Part shown: one piece after another, positions 25,701 to 34,100 of the stretch
How positions within the stretch are numbered: the stretch's first letter is position 1
How the letters are laid out: each line of letters begins with the position of its first letter
Source of the DNA: Crocinitomicaceae bacterium
GTDB lineage: Bacteria; Bacteroidota; Bacteroidia; Flavobacteriales_D; Crocinitomicaceae
Assembly (NCBI GenBank): GCA_023957475.1
Contig: JAMLHA010000019.1
Coordinates: 1 to 50,080, forward strand
Direction of reading: 5' to 3'
Length of the DNA: 50,080 nucleotides
The notes under the pieces: generated by a model
What the model saw: only the letters and a program-made list of their open reading frames with translations
The model's database searches: none
What the model was told of the DNA's origin: nothing
Made by a program: the position numbers and the translations under genes

Positions 25701-26507
25701 TCACAGATTTATTTTCAAAATATCTTTGATATCCTTTAAAGGAATTTCTAAGAATATTTGTCCCATTGAATAAGCCGCTATTTCATACTGATTGTAAACA
25801 AACACAAGCTTATCCTTTTCAAAATAAAAGTTTTTATTCAACTGAAACTTGTTGTTGTCAAACCAAAATCCAGCCTCTTCCAAATCAGAATTGCTATCAA
25901 CAACATATTCCTTTCTAAAATAAACTTCGGCTCTTTTTTCCAACTCTTTGATATTGGAGCAAATGTCACTTAACTTCAATAATTTTGCTTTTTCAATATC
26001 AATCATATAAAAATTCAAATTGGTGTTACCATGCGCACCACCTGTAAATCCGTAGTTAACAAACTCTGCTTTCAAATAATTAGCATTAACAGTATCAAAA
26101 TTAAGCGAAACGTTTAATTCCCAAACAAACATATTTTCGTCGCCCTTTTCTACCAAATCTTTGTACTCATTAACAAAACCAGTCGCATAAGCTGTTAAAG
26201 ATTCTTTAGAAATAGGCATTTTTACTTCATTTCCCAAAAACACACCGATGATAGAGTCTGTTACCGACTTCAATGGTGAATCAGGCTTAGCTATTGTATA
26301 ATAAATAGCTGCTTTAGTAGTATCCGAAGAACTTTTATTCACATAAAAAGCAGTTGCTTCTCCTCTTTCCCAACTATCAGGTTTGTGCATTTCAGCACCC
26401 AAATCAGCCGTTTCCATGGTTCTATTTTTAGAAGAATCACAACTTGCAACTACAGCTACCGCAATCAATAAATAAGCGATATAAGCCATTTTTCTCATAC
26501 CAATCAT
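25701..26507 (-). CDS. DUF4163/DUF3298-type lipoprotein (PdaC/RsiV-like fold)
   Basis: 268-residue predicted lipoprotein. Signal peptide with lipobox AVVASC (Cys23). The mature protein has the DUF4163-like region (about 45-160) and the C-terminal DUF3298 region marked by GFTGGAHGNTNLNFYMID, KLLKLSDIC, then FYFEKDKLVFVYNQYEIAAYSMG. In other bacteria this architecture occurs in anti-sigma factor RsiV (lysozyme binding) and in peptidoglycan deacetylase PdaC outside its catalytic domain; here neither a sigma factor nor a deacetylase is adjacent. Two further ATGs within nine codons are alternative starts. Confidence 0.72.
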   Translation of the reverse strand: MIGMRKMAYIAYLLIAVAVVASCDSSKNRTMETADLGAEMHKPDSWERGEATAFYVNKSSSDTTKAAIYYTIAKPDSPLKSVTDSIIGVFLGNEVKMPISKESLTAYATGFVNEYKDLVEKGDENMFVWELNVSLNFDTVNANYLKAEFVNYGFTGGAHGNTNLNFYMIDIEKAKLLKLSDICSNIKELEKRAEVYFRKEYVVDSNSDLEEAGFWFDNNKFQLNKNFYFEKDKLVFVYNQYEIAAYSMGQIFLEIPLKDIKDILKINL

Positions 26508-26559
26508 TTTATAGTAATGTTAACAAATTTCTTGCCAAAAAATAAAAAAAACAGATGTA

Positions 26560-27111
26560 TTAATTTTTTAAAAAATCCAAATCACCTTTTTTCATTTTAT
26601 GGTATGATTTGGCCAAATAAGCTAAAACAGCACGCATTGCTTCAAAGGCAGTTTCTGTTTCTGAAGAGATATTCTTTTTTTGGAGTCTTAATAACAATTT
26701 CATGTACATTGCTCCAAAAATTAATTCAACATCGTTTTTTTCCTTTAAATTCGATTTATCTTTAAATTCATTGATAAACGATTGTGCTTTTTCGTTCATT
26801 TGGATATAGGAAGTATCGTTTGCTTGACCTAACAAAGCATTGTGCAAGTAACTTAACTCTATCAATGTTTCATTCAAATCCAGTAGATGTCCCGTTTTTT
26901 CAATCCGTTGATCTTTCATATCATTTATCAACTTGCGGTACCATTTACGGTATTCAATCAAAGTAGATTCATCTTTTACTTGAGGTTTGATAAACTGTTC
27001 CACAAGTAAATCCAAATCAAAATTATAGGCACGAATCACATCTTCTATTTGGTACATATACAAAATGTACTCTGCAATGTTTTCTTCGTATTTTTGTTGA
27101 GCTATGAGCAT
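26560..27111 (-). CDS. DUF4924 family protein
   Basis: 183-residue all-helical soluble protein of unknown function, conserved in Bacteroidota. The start LIAQQKYEENIAEYILYMYQ followed by QIEDVIRAYNFDLD is characteristic of DUF4924 as I recall it. The remainder has regular helices (LNETLIELSYLHNALLG, FIFGAMYMKLLLRLQKK is similar in character). No signal peptide or membrane segment. It begins three bases after the stop of the Skp-like lipoprotein gene, so it belongs to the same transcript as the OmpH-like and small paralogue genes. Confidence 0.78.
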   Translation of the reverse strand: MLIAQQKYEENIAEYILYMYQIEDVIRAYNFDLDLLVEQFIKPQVKDESTLIEYRKWYRKLINDMKDQRIEKTGHLLDLNETLIELSYLHNALLGQANDTSYIQMNEKAQSFINEFKDKSNLKEKNDVELIFGAMYMKLLLRLQKKNISSETETAFEAMRAVLAYLAKSYHKMKKGDLDFLKN

Positions 27112-27114
27112 GAG

Positions 27115-27705
27115 TTATTTTCCTACAGATTTTTCTTTTTCATTCATAAATGCAACAAATTTATCAGTAACGTCCATTGATGGGTTACCATAAGCCACTT
27201 GACCTCCCGCTCCACTTATCAAGAATAAATCGATATTATTTTCCTTAGAAAAATCTTCACTGTATTTAATAATCTTGTTTTGAATTGCTGTTGTAGCATC
27301 CAACTGTCTTTGTTGAAACGATGTCATTTTAGAACTTTGAAATTCTTGCATTTGTTGTTGCAACAATCCCAACTTTTGTTCATACCCTGCCATTTGATTA
27401 GGAGTTAAAATTTGTTTTTTAGCACCACTTTCATATTCTGTATAAACACGCTCATATTCTCGTTGCATAGAAGCCAATTGTTCTTGCAATTTAGCACCTT
27501 CTTTTTCAAATTTTCCTGACTCTTCTTTATAAACATCAAATTTTTCTGCAACGGTATCCAATACGTAAAACGCAATTTTCACGCCGTTTTCAATAGTTGC
27601 TGCAGCTGCATTCGAAGGAGCTGTCGTGTTTGTAGTTGGTGTATTTTTTCCTTTACAAGCAACTACTAACGTTGCTAATAATCCTACAAAAAGAATTTTT
27701 TTCAT
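27115..27705 (-). CDS. OmpH/Skp-family lipoprotein
   Basis: 196-residue periplasmic chaperone-like protein. Lipobox ATLVVAC (Cys17), Thr/Ala-rich linker, then a Skp/OmpH-type core: IAFYVLDTVAEKFDVYKE, a long coiled coil rich in Gln/Glu (KLQEQLASMQREYERVY, LGLLQQQMQEFQSSK) and the terminal strand NNIDLFLISGAGGQVAYG. Classical Skp is a soluble trimeric outer-membrane-protein chaperone; here the lipid anchor would tether it. Flanked by DUF4924 and by two small paralogues with gaps of 3 and 0 bases, so clearly one operon. Confidence 0.82.
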   Translation of the reverse strand: MKKILFVGLLATLVVACKGKNTPTTNTTAPSNAAAATIENGVKIAFYVLDTVAEKFDVYKEESGKFEKEGAKLQEQLASMQREYERVYTEYESGAKKQILTPNQMAGYEQKLGLLQQQMQEFQSSKMTSFQQRQLDATTAIQNKIIKYSEDFSKENNIDLFLISGAGGQVAYGNPSMDVTDKFVAFMNEKEKSVGK

Positions 27706-27957
27706 TTAGTGTTCTATTTTATTTTCAGTTAATACTAATTCCCAATCATTTTTCATGCTTTCAAAACGTTTCAACGAATGTTCAATCAATTCTGGTGTAA
27801 TCATTTTTTCTAAATCTTCTACGCCAAAAACATCTGTTTCGCCAATTTTAAACGTTTGTTCAAAACCATCTTTCACAACTTTTAGAATGTATTTTCCGTT
27901 GTAAAGATATATTTGAACTTTATATTGGTCTTTATCTTCTTCTTTAATTAAATCCAC
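27706..27957 (-). CDS. Small conserved protein, downstream paralogue
   Basis: 83-residue soluble protein of unknown function. Core pattern YKVQIYLYNGKYILKV, then FEQTFKIGETDVFGVEDLEKM and LKRFESMKNDW. It starts with GTG one base after the stop of its upstream paralogue, so it is probably translated by coupling. The neighbouring 82-residue protein aligns along its whole length, including FEQT, ET-V-GVE and RF--M--DW. Predicted beta-rich N-terminal half and helical C-terminal half. The product is likely cytoplasmic. Confidence 0.72.
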   Translation of the reverse strand: MDLIKEEDKDQYKVQIYLYNGKYILKVVKDGFEQTFKIGETDVFGVEDLEKMITPELIEHSLKRFESMKNDWELVLTENKIEH

Positions 27958-27958
27958 C

Positions 27959-28207
27959 TTACAATGTGTTTTTTACTTTAAAAGCATTTGCCCAATCACT
28001 GCGCATTTCAATAAAACGATGCAACGCTCCAATTAATAGTTCTTGTTTCAACAATTTTTGTACACCTTCCACACCTTCAACTGCAGTTTCTTTCACACGA
28101 TACGTTTGTTCAAACTGCCCCAACTCAATCTTTAAAATATATTCTCCGCTAAATTGAAAAATTTGAATTTTATATTTTTCATGCGGTATAATTCTAACTA
28201 AGCGCAT
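27959..28207 (-). CDS. Small conserved protein, upstream paralogue
   Basis: 82-residue protein, unknown function, aligned over its length with the next gene (YKIQIFQFSGEYILKI, FEQTYRVKETAVEGVEGV, LHRFIEMRSDW). I recall similar MRLVRIIPHEKYK-type proteins in many Flavobacteriia beside OmpH-like and acyl-CoA carboxylase genes. It lies 12 bases downstream of the acyl-CoA carboxylase beta stop, with no terminator seen, so read-through is possible. The first gene of the small-protein/OmpH/DUF4924 run. Confidence 0.72.
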   Translation of the reverse strand: MRLVRIIPHEKYKIQIFQFSGEYILKIELGQFEQTYRVKETAVEGVEGVQKLLKQELLIGALHRFIEMRSDWANAFKVKNTL

Positions 28208-28219
28208 AATCGATTATTA

Positions 28220-29863
28220 TCAAACTTGAATAACTCCAACGTTGTATTGTTTCTCTGCTTTTTTATGATTTGCCATCTCAATACCCATCGAAATAACTTT
28301 ACGAGTTTCCTTAGGATCTATTATTGCATCCACCCAAATTCTGCTCGCTGCATAATAAGGTGAGATTTGCTTATCGTAACGAGATTTAATAGTATTGAAC
28401 AATTCAGCCTCTCTTTCTGGTGTAATTTCTTCACCTTTTGCTTTCATAGAAGCGACTTCAATTTGTAACAATACTTTTGCAGCAGAAGCGCCTCCCATAA
28501 CTGCTAATTCAGCTGTTGGCCAAGCAACAATTAAACGAGGATCATACGCTTTTCCGCACATTGCATAGTTTCCTGCACCGTAAGAGTTTCCTACAACAAC
28601 TGTAAATTTAGGTACAACTGAGTTTGCCATTGCGTTCACCATTTTAGCACCATCTTTGATGATACCACCATGTTCGCTTTTAGAACCCACCATAAAACCA
28701 GTTACATCTTGCAAGAAAACCAACGGAATATTTTTTTGGTTACAATTCATAATAAAACGAGCTGCTTTATCGGCTGAGTCGGAATAAATCACACCTCCCA
28801 ATTGCATTTCACCTTTTGCAGTTCTTATCACTTCACGTTGATTGGCTACAATTCCCACACTCCACCCATCAATACGTGCATAGCAACAAACAATTGTTTT
28901 ACCATAATCTGCTTTGTATTCGGTATAATCTGAGTCATCGACCAAACGTTCGATTACTTCTTTCATGTTATACGGCTTAGAGCGATCGGTTGGAATAACA
29001 CCATACACTGATTTAGGCTCAAATTTTGGGGCAATAGCTTCTTTTCGATCAAACCCAGCATTTTCAGGTTGACCGATTTTATCCATCAAGTCACGAATCA
29101 TTTTGATGCATTCTTGATCGTTTTCAGCTTTGTAATCACAAACTCCCGAAATAGAAGTATGTGTGGTAGCTCCACCCAACGTTTCATTGTCGATATTTTC
29201 TCCAATTGCCGCTTTTACTAAATAGCTTCCAGCCAAGAAAATCGTACCTGTACCATTCACAATCAACGATTCATCTGACATAATCGGTAAATAAGCTCCG
29301 CCAGCAACACAACTTCCCATTACAGCAGAAATTTGAACAATTCCCATTGAACTCATCACTGCATTGTTTCTAAAAATACGTCCAAAATGTTCTTTATCTG
29401 GGAAAATTTCATCTTGCATAGGCAAATAAACACCTGCACTATCCACTAAATAGATGATTGGCAAACGGTTTTCCATTGAAATTTCTTGTGCGCGAAGGTT
29501 TTTCTTACCTGTAATTGGAAACCAAGCACCTGCTTTCACAGTAGCATCGTTTGCAACAACAATACATTGTTTACCTTTCACATATCCAATCACAATAACC
29601 ACACCACCAGATGGACATCCACCGTGTTCTGGGTACATTTCATAACCAGCCAAAGCTCCTACTTCAAAACGGTCAGTATTTGGGTCAAGTAATAAATCAA
29701 TGCGCTCTCTTGCTGTTAACTTTCCTTGTTCGTGTAATTTATCGATTCTCTTTTTTCCTCCACCTTCGTATATCTTAGCAAGAGTTCTTTCCAAATTACT
29801 AATTTTCAAACGTAGATCATCGTCGTTGATATTGATTTCTAATTCTTTTTTAGATACTGCCAT
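28220..29863 (-). CDS. Acyl-CoA carboxylase beta subunit (carboxyltransferase)
   Basis: 547-residue carboxyltransferase subunit of a biotin-dependent acyl-CoA carboxylase (propionyl-, methylcrotonyl- or related). N-terminal YEGGGKKRIDKLHEQGKLTARERI is family-typical (in parts: KRIDKLHEQGKLTARERI); oxyanion glycines in GGCPSGGVVIVIGYV and SVVPKFTVVVGNSYGAGNYAM; C-terminal DPRLIVAWPTAELAVMGG. Methylcrotonyl-like subunits share these features, so the acyl substrate is undecided. No biotin carboxylase or carrier gene is adjacent. I chose ATG at MAVSKKELEI; the 17 residues upstream are hydrophobic and unlike the family. Confidence 0.9.
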   Translation of the reverse strand: MAVSKKELEININDDDLRLKISNLERTLAKIYEGGGKKRIDKLHEQGKLTARERIDLLLDPNTDRFEVGALAGYEMYPEHGGCPSGGVVIVIGYVKGKQCIVVANDATVKAGAWFPITGKKNLRAQEISMENRLPIIYLVDSAGVYLPMQDEIFPDKEHFGRIFRNNAVMSSMGIVQISAVMGSCVAGGAYLPIMSDESLIVNGTGTIFLAGSYLVKAAIGENIDNETLGGATTHTSISGVCDYKAENDQECIKMIRDLMDKIGQPENAGFDRKEAIAPKFEPKSVYGVIPTDRSKPYNMKEVIERLVDDSDYTEYKADYGKTIVCCYARIDGWSVGIVANQREVIRTAKGEMQLGGVIYSDSADKAARFIMNCNQKNIPLVFLQDVTGFMVGSKSEHGGIIKDGAKMVNAMANSVVPKFTVVVGNSYGAGNYAMCGKAYDPRLIVAWPTAELAVMGGASAAKVLLQIEVASMKAKGEEITPEREAELFNTIKSRYDKQISPYYAASRIWVDAIIDPKETRKVISMGIEMANHKKAEKQYNVGVIQV

Positions 29864-29960
29864 AACAATTTTGATTAAGAGCAACAAATTTAATAAAAGA
29901 ATGACAAGAATCAATTAAGATACAAGAGAAATAACAAATAATAATGAATTAAAGAAATAA

Positions 29961-30698
29961 TTAACCTTCTACAACTTTGCGAATAGAGTTTTCTGCTTCA
30001 AGCACCACCTCATTAATATCCCTGCCATTGATTTCAATTGGCGACAAAACTTCCCATGTCATTTTGTTGAATGGCATCAATGGGAAAGCGCCTTTTTTTA
30101 CCATTTCATACGAACCTTTAATAGCTATTGGAACGATTAAAGCTTCGGGACAAATTGAAGCAATTGTTATAATTCCCCCTGATTTAAATTCTTTTATCCT
30201 GCCATTTTTTGACCGTGTTCCTTCAGGAAATATAAATGCTGCCCATTTAAATTTTTTCATCCGTTCGGCTAACATACTTATTTCTGATTTAGATTGTTTG
30301 GAATCCTTTCTATCTATATTGGCACCTCCTCCATGTTTCAAATTAAACGCAATACTTGGAATTTTTGATTTTGCCAATTCAATTTTAGAAATGAATTTAC
30401 CGTGGTATTTTCTAAAGAAAAAAATCAATCCAGGAATATCATACGTACTTTGATGATTGGAAACAAAAATAATCGGCCGATCTTTGGGCAATTGAAAATT
30501 ATTTTTAACTCGTGGAATATTAAACAAGGTCAACGATGAATAAGTCAAAAAGAAATTGAGTACATCCACACTTGTTTTGTGCATCCGATAACCAAAAAGC
30601 TTATAACTCAACCACTGAATTGGGTGAAAAACCAACAAGAAAATTCCCAAAAAGATGTAAAAAACTGGGGTTAATAAGTATCCAAAAAATAGTCTCAT
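29961..30698 (-). CDS. plsC: 1-acyl-sn-glycerol-3-phosphate acyltransferase
   Basis: Makes phosphatidic acid by acylating lysophosphatidate at the inner membrane. 245 residues. Hydrophobic N-terminus (about residues 6-30, LLTPVFYIFLGIFLLVF). Catalytic motif NHQSTYD (His82, Asp87), then the substrate-binding FPEGTRS motif at 157-163, and IIFVSNH preceding the active site. GGGANIDR near 125 is motif III-like. Stands between the carboxylase gene and a SiaC-like gene on the same strand; the 11-base gap to the latter suggests co-transcription. Confidence 0.88.
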   Translation of the reverse strand: MRLFFGYLLTPVFYIFLGIFLLVFHPIQWLSYKLFGYRMHKTSVDVLNFFLTYSSLTLFNIPRVKNNFQLPKDRPIIFVSNHQSTYDIPGLIFFFRKYHGKFISKIELAKSKIPSIAFNLKHGGGANIDRKDSKQSKSEISMLAERMKKFKWAAFIFPEGTRSKNGRIKEFKSGGIITIASICPEALIVPIAIKGSYEMVKKGAFPLMPFNKMTWEVLSPIEINGRDINEVVLEAENSIRKVVEG

Positions 30699-30709
30699 TG
30701 TTTCTTGTA

Positions 30710-31099
30710 TTAAGCTATTTCTGCATCAAAAACAATGAACTCAAATGGCACTTTTACCATGTAAGCATAATCATTGCCTATTTCAAACATTTCTTCATCC
30801 TCTTGACGGTAGTACCATTCAACACTTGCAAAGTTCTGTTCTTTTACTAATGCATTCAGTTTATGCAATAGGAAAAGAATTCGTTTAGAAGAAGAAGTGT
30901 TAAAGTACTCCAATTTCACTTTAAAGACAGTATTAGCTGCAGGTTTGTGCATATACGACTCAAACCAGCTAATGACAGGCATCCAAAATGCGTCAGGATC
31001 CTCGGGTATAGCCCTCCCTTCAATATACATCTCTCCAGAAACTGGATCGAAGGAGATTAAAGGAGTTGAAGGAGAAGACTCCAATTTTAATTGTTCCAT
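30710..31099 (-). CDS. SiaC-family (DUF1987) regulatory phosphoprotein
   Basis: 129-residue protein like SiaC, which in Pseudomonas regulates a diguanylate cyclase and is phosphorylated by SiaB. Visible family features: ISFDPVSGEMYIEGRAIPED near the N-terminus (usual Ser of GRSxPE is Ala here) and YFNTSSSKRILFLLHKL, in which Thr68 matches the phosphorylated threonine known for SiaC (from memory). No SiaA/SiaB phosphatase-kinase or cyclase gene is adjacent, so its partners are elsewhere or absent. Upstream of plsC in the same direction. Confidence 0.75.
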   Translation of the reverse strand: MEQLKLESSPSTPLISFDPVSGEMYIEGRAIPEDPDAFWMPVISWFESYMHKPAANTVFKVKLEYFNTSSSKRILFLLHKLNALVKEQNFASVEWYYRQEDEEMFEIGNDYAYMVKVPFEFIVFDAEIA

Positions 31100-31211
31100 T
31101 TTACTAGTGATAGAAAAGATAAAATTGGGGTTTATTTTTCAATATTCAAAGAAAATTTTAAAAAAAATGTTAAACTATTTTTATTATTTAACACAATCAT
31201 CACAAATTCAA

Positions 31212-32015
31212 CTATTTAACTAAAGCATCCATTGGTCGTTTTACAAAAACACCTATTTCAATGTTTCTTTCGTTGCAAGCTAACCGAAAAAACGTCTGAA
31301 AATGATGGGCATAACCTCCTACAAAACTAATTTTTGTTACTCCTTTTGCATAGTTATCCAAAAACAACTGCACATTTTTTAAATGAGTAGAAACAACGAA
31401 TGGATGGTTTTCAAAAGAACTTAAAACTTTTGGTAATTGCGAATAAATTGACTTGGAAGCTTCTAAATGTTCTATCGAAAACAATTCTTCCAACGGCATC
31501 CACTTTTCAATTGCCTCCACTATTTCGGGATATTTTCTTTCCTGTTTTATAGCTTGTACAATCAATTTACCAAAGTAAAAGCCACTTCCTTCATCCCCTT
31601 TTTCCCAACCTAATCCACCTCTTATTTCCACCAGTTGTTGATTTTCAATTTTAAACAGCACACTTCCTGTTCCACAAATTGCTATCATGCCTTCCTCATC
31701 ATTAACAGCCAAATATGCCGCATGAATATCCGATTTTACATCGATTGCTGATCCAAATCCAATCTGACAAAAAGCATTTTTCATCAATTCCTGCTTTTCC
31801 TCTTTTAAACATCCGGAACCATAAAAATCCAAAATACAATTGGATAAATCATAATCTCCCCAAAACTCTCGTTGTTCAGAAATAAATTTATCATTTACAT
31901 AAATCGGGTGATAGGACACTGTTGTAAACTCCTTTTGTTGATTATTTTCATCAATCAACAACCAATCGGTCTTTGTGCCTCCACTCTCTCCTATTACTCT
32001 TTTTAACTTTGTCAT
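31212..32015 (-). CDS. BadF/BadG-family ATPase, probable N-acetylglucosamine kinase
   Basis: 267-residue actin-fold kinase. From the ATG start the phosphate-1 motif GESGGTKTDWLLI is at residues 8-20. Further signatures are FYGSGCLKEE, the adenine/phosphate-2 segment MIAICGTGSVLFKI and GLGWEKGDEGSGFYFGKL. Short length and GSGFYFGK match Bacteroidota N-acetylglucosamine/glucosamine kinase-like proteins of amino-sugar salvage. An in-frame start 16 codons upstream would add a hydrophobic stretch not seen in the family. It diverges from the Ser/Thr kinase gene. Confidence 0.78.
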   Translation of the reverse strand: MTKLKRVIGESGGTKTDWLLIDENNQQKEFTTVSYHPIYVNDKFISEQREFWGDYDLSNCILDFYGSGCLKEEKQELMKNAFCQIGFGSAIDVKSDIHAAYLAVNDEEGMIAICGTGSVLFKIENQQLVEIRGGLGWEKGDEGSGFYFGKLIVQAIKQERKYPEIVEAIEKWMPLEELFSIEHLEASKSIYSQLPKVLSSFENHPFVVSTHLKNVQLFLDNYAKGVTKISFVGGYAHHFQTFFRLACNERNIEIGVFVKRPMDALVK

Positions 32016-32071
32016 TTTGGAAATAATGATTTTGAGTAACCACAAATCTAAAAAGATTATCATTTAATCAT

Positions 32072-32079
32072 TACTTTTG
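32072..32079 (+). promoter_or_regulatory. -7 box just before the Ser/Thr kinase gene
   Basis: TACTTTTG fits TAnnTTTG and ends 5 bases before the ATG at 32085, giving a potentially leaderless transcript. No -33 TTG is evident at the expected spacing. Confidence 0.4.
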
Positions 32080-32084
32080 AATCA

Positions 32085-32963
32085 ATGAATCTTAACGTTA
32101 TAAATAGCACTCCTCTTGGAGAGAATAAAAAACGAAAGTTTGGAAGTGTTTTTTTGCTCGAAAATGAAACGGGTGAAAAATTTATTCTGAAAATGGCAAA
32201 AATTCATGAATTATCTGACCGTGCCTTGCATCAATTAAAAAAGGAGTGTTCCTTTTCATTCAACCACTTTGGCTTACCTCAAGTGGTTAGTACAGATGAA
32301 ACAGACGAGGCTTTTTCATTTTTATTAACGTACAAAGAAGGAAAAAATCTAACGGAGTTTTGGAAGACCATCAAACGAAAAAACAGATTGAACGTCACCA
32401 AACAATTGGTTGCTAAAATTGCTGAATTATTGGATGTTATTCACCAACAACAGATTTATCATTGTGACATCAAACCAGGGAATTTTATCATTCAAGGAGA
32501 TGAAAACAACTTTTCGGTTCACCTCATCGATTTTGGAATGGCTGTTGACAAAAATAATTTAACCGAACGAAAATTGATTTTTCCTCTCGGTTTCGCTGCT
32601 CCCGAACTGATTCTCAATAAAACTCAATTAATCAATCACACAACCGATTATTTTGCTTTAGGCATCACCATTTATCAATTATGGACAGGCGAATTACCGC
32701 TTGCACACCCCAATCCAAGTGTTTTTACCAATTTGCAATTAGCTCACCCTCTACCCGAACACGATGCATTACCCAAGAAGCTATATCAATGGTTAAACAA
32801 AGTTTGTGCCAAACCAAAATGGCGCACAGCTCCCAATAGAATGACTGATGAAGAAGTCTTCTCCTTCTTAAATCAATCATTTTCGGAAAGATATAAGAAT
32901 TCAAAAGAAATGATTGAAGATTTGGAAGGAATTGAAGAAAGAAAATGGAGATTGTGGGGATGA
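32085..32963 (+). CDS. Eukaryotic-like Ser/Thr protein kinase
   Basis: 292-residue cytosolic protein kinase with one catalytic domain and no sensor part. N-lobe: NTPLGENKKRKFGSVFLLEN G-loop-like segment and Lys36 in EKFILKM, with Glu54 in the C-helix. Catalytic loop is HCDIKPGN (126-133), so the usual HRD Arg is Cys. Metal-binding LIDFGMAV has Asp149, and activation segment ends FAAPELIL. Lack of Arg before the catalytic Asp means activation-loop phosphorylation need not be required. Single gene, divergent from the BadF-type kinase; substrate unknown. Confidence 0.85.
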   Translation: MNLNVINSTPLGENKKRKFGSVFLLENETGEKFILKMAKIHELSDRALHQLKKECSFSFNHFGLPQVVSTDETDEAFSFLLTYKEGKNLTEFWKTIKRKNRLNVTKQLVAKIAELLDVIHQQQIYHCDIKPGNFIIQGDENNFSVHLIDFGMAVDKNNLTERKLIFPLGFAAPELILNKTQLINHTTDYFALGITIYQLWTGELPLAHPNPSVFTNLQLAHPLPEHDALPKKLYQWLNKVCAKPKWRTAPNRMTDEEVFSFLNQSFSERYKNSKEMIEDLEGIEERKWRLWG

Positions 32964-32972
32964 TAATTCATC

Positions 32973-34100
32973 TTATTCTTCATTCAAAAATTTCAAAATA
33001 GAAATTTCTGCATCTGTCAATTGCAATCCTCTGCGACGCATCATGTTATTGGCATATTCAACAGCTTTTTCAAACTTAAACGGCACAAATGATTGTCCGC
33101 CCCACGAAAAAGAAGGAATGAATTTTTGAGGAAAATCTCCTCCAAAAATATTACAGGACACTCCTACAACTGTTGCTGTATTAAACATGGTATTGATACC
33201 ACATTTGGAGTGGTCACCCATACAAACTCCCATGAATTGCATATCCGTTTTGACTTCACTTTTTGTTTCGTATGAATAAGTCGAAACATTTCCATAATTG
33301 TTTTTCAAATTGGAAGTATTGGTATCTGCACCTAAGTTGCACCATTCTCCAATCAAGGCGTTTCCTAAAAACCCATCGTGTCCCTTATTGGAATAAGCCT
33401 GAAAAATCACATTGTTCACCTCTCCACCAACCTTGCAATGTGGCCCAAGCGTTACTGCTCCATACACCTTTGCCCCCATTTTTAAGGCACTGTGCTCCCC
33501 CATTGCCAATCCACCTCGAACAATACATCCTTCCATAATTTCGGCATCTTTTCCAACGTAAATTGGTCCCGACTTCGTATTTAAAATACTTGCTTCAACT
33601 ACAGCACCTTCTTCTAAAAATATTTGCGAAGCATCACCTATGATGGTATTTGACTTAGATAGCGACTGACTCATTTTACCAGCTGTAAGCAACTCAAAAT
33701 CTTGTTCCAACGCACGATCATTGTATTGATACAAATGCCAACGTTGAGAAAGAATTATGGGTACATCACCTAACCATTGCACCGCTTCTTCTCCATTACC
33801 TTTGCGAGCCAATTCAACGTCTTTGTATTTCAAAACACTATTTGTAGGAAGCGATAAAATAACTTGCGCCAATTCTTTTGTAGGAATCACAGCACCGTTC
33901 ACAACCACATCTGCTTGTTCTGTAGCAGGGAACTTGCCTTGTAAATAAGTTTCCGTTTCATAAAAAATAGTTGCATTCGAAAGCTTTTTCCAACGTTCTG
34001 TATTGGTCAAAATTCCAATGCGCAAATCACCAACTGGGCGAGTCAACGTTAATGGTGCAAAACGTTTGTGTAATCCATTGTCTGATAAAACTAATTTCAT
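32973..34100 (-). CDS. Bacteroidota GlmU-like nucleotidyltransferase/acyltransferase-fold protein
   Basis: 375-residue protein resembling the Bacteroidota GlmU-type family (putative sugar nucleotidyltransferase joined to a left-handed beta helix). N-terminus KLVLSDNGLHKRFAPLTLTR and RPVGDLRIGILTNTERW fit; residues 150-320 have hexapeptide-like repeats (VEASILNTKSGPIYVGKDAE, GEHSALKMGAKVYGAV, IGEWCNLGADTNTSNLKNNYG). Usual dual role would be UDP-GlcNAc synthesis; whether this copy is catalytic is unclear. It overlaps the preceding symporter gene by 4 bases (ATGA), suggesting coupling between transport and sugar activation. Confidence 0.78.
   Translation of the reverse strand: MKLVLSDNGLHKRFAPLTLTRPVGDLRIGILTNTERWKKLSNATIFYETETYLQGKFPATEQADVVVNGAVIPTKELAQVILSLPTNSVLKYKDVELARKGNGEEAVQWLGDVPIILSQRWHLYQYNDRALEQDFELLTAGKMSQSLSKSNTIIGDASQIFLEEGAVVEASILNTKSGPIYVGKDAEIMEGCIVRGGLAMGEHSALKMGAKVYGAVTLGPHCKVGGEVNNVIFQAYSNKGHDGFLGNALIGEWCNLGADTNTSNLKNNYGNVSTYSYETKSEVKTDMQFMGVCMGDHSKCGINTMFNTATVVGVSCNIFGGDFPQKFIPSFSWGGQSFVPFKFEKAVEYANNMMRRRGLQLTDAEISILKFLNEE

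Noticed and set aside
26784..26966. Plus-strand 60-codon open frame within the DUF4924 gene
   Set aside because: Antisense shadow of a well supported conserved gene.
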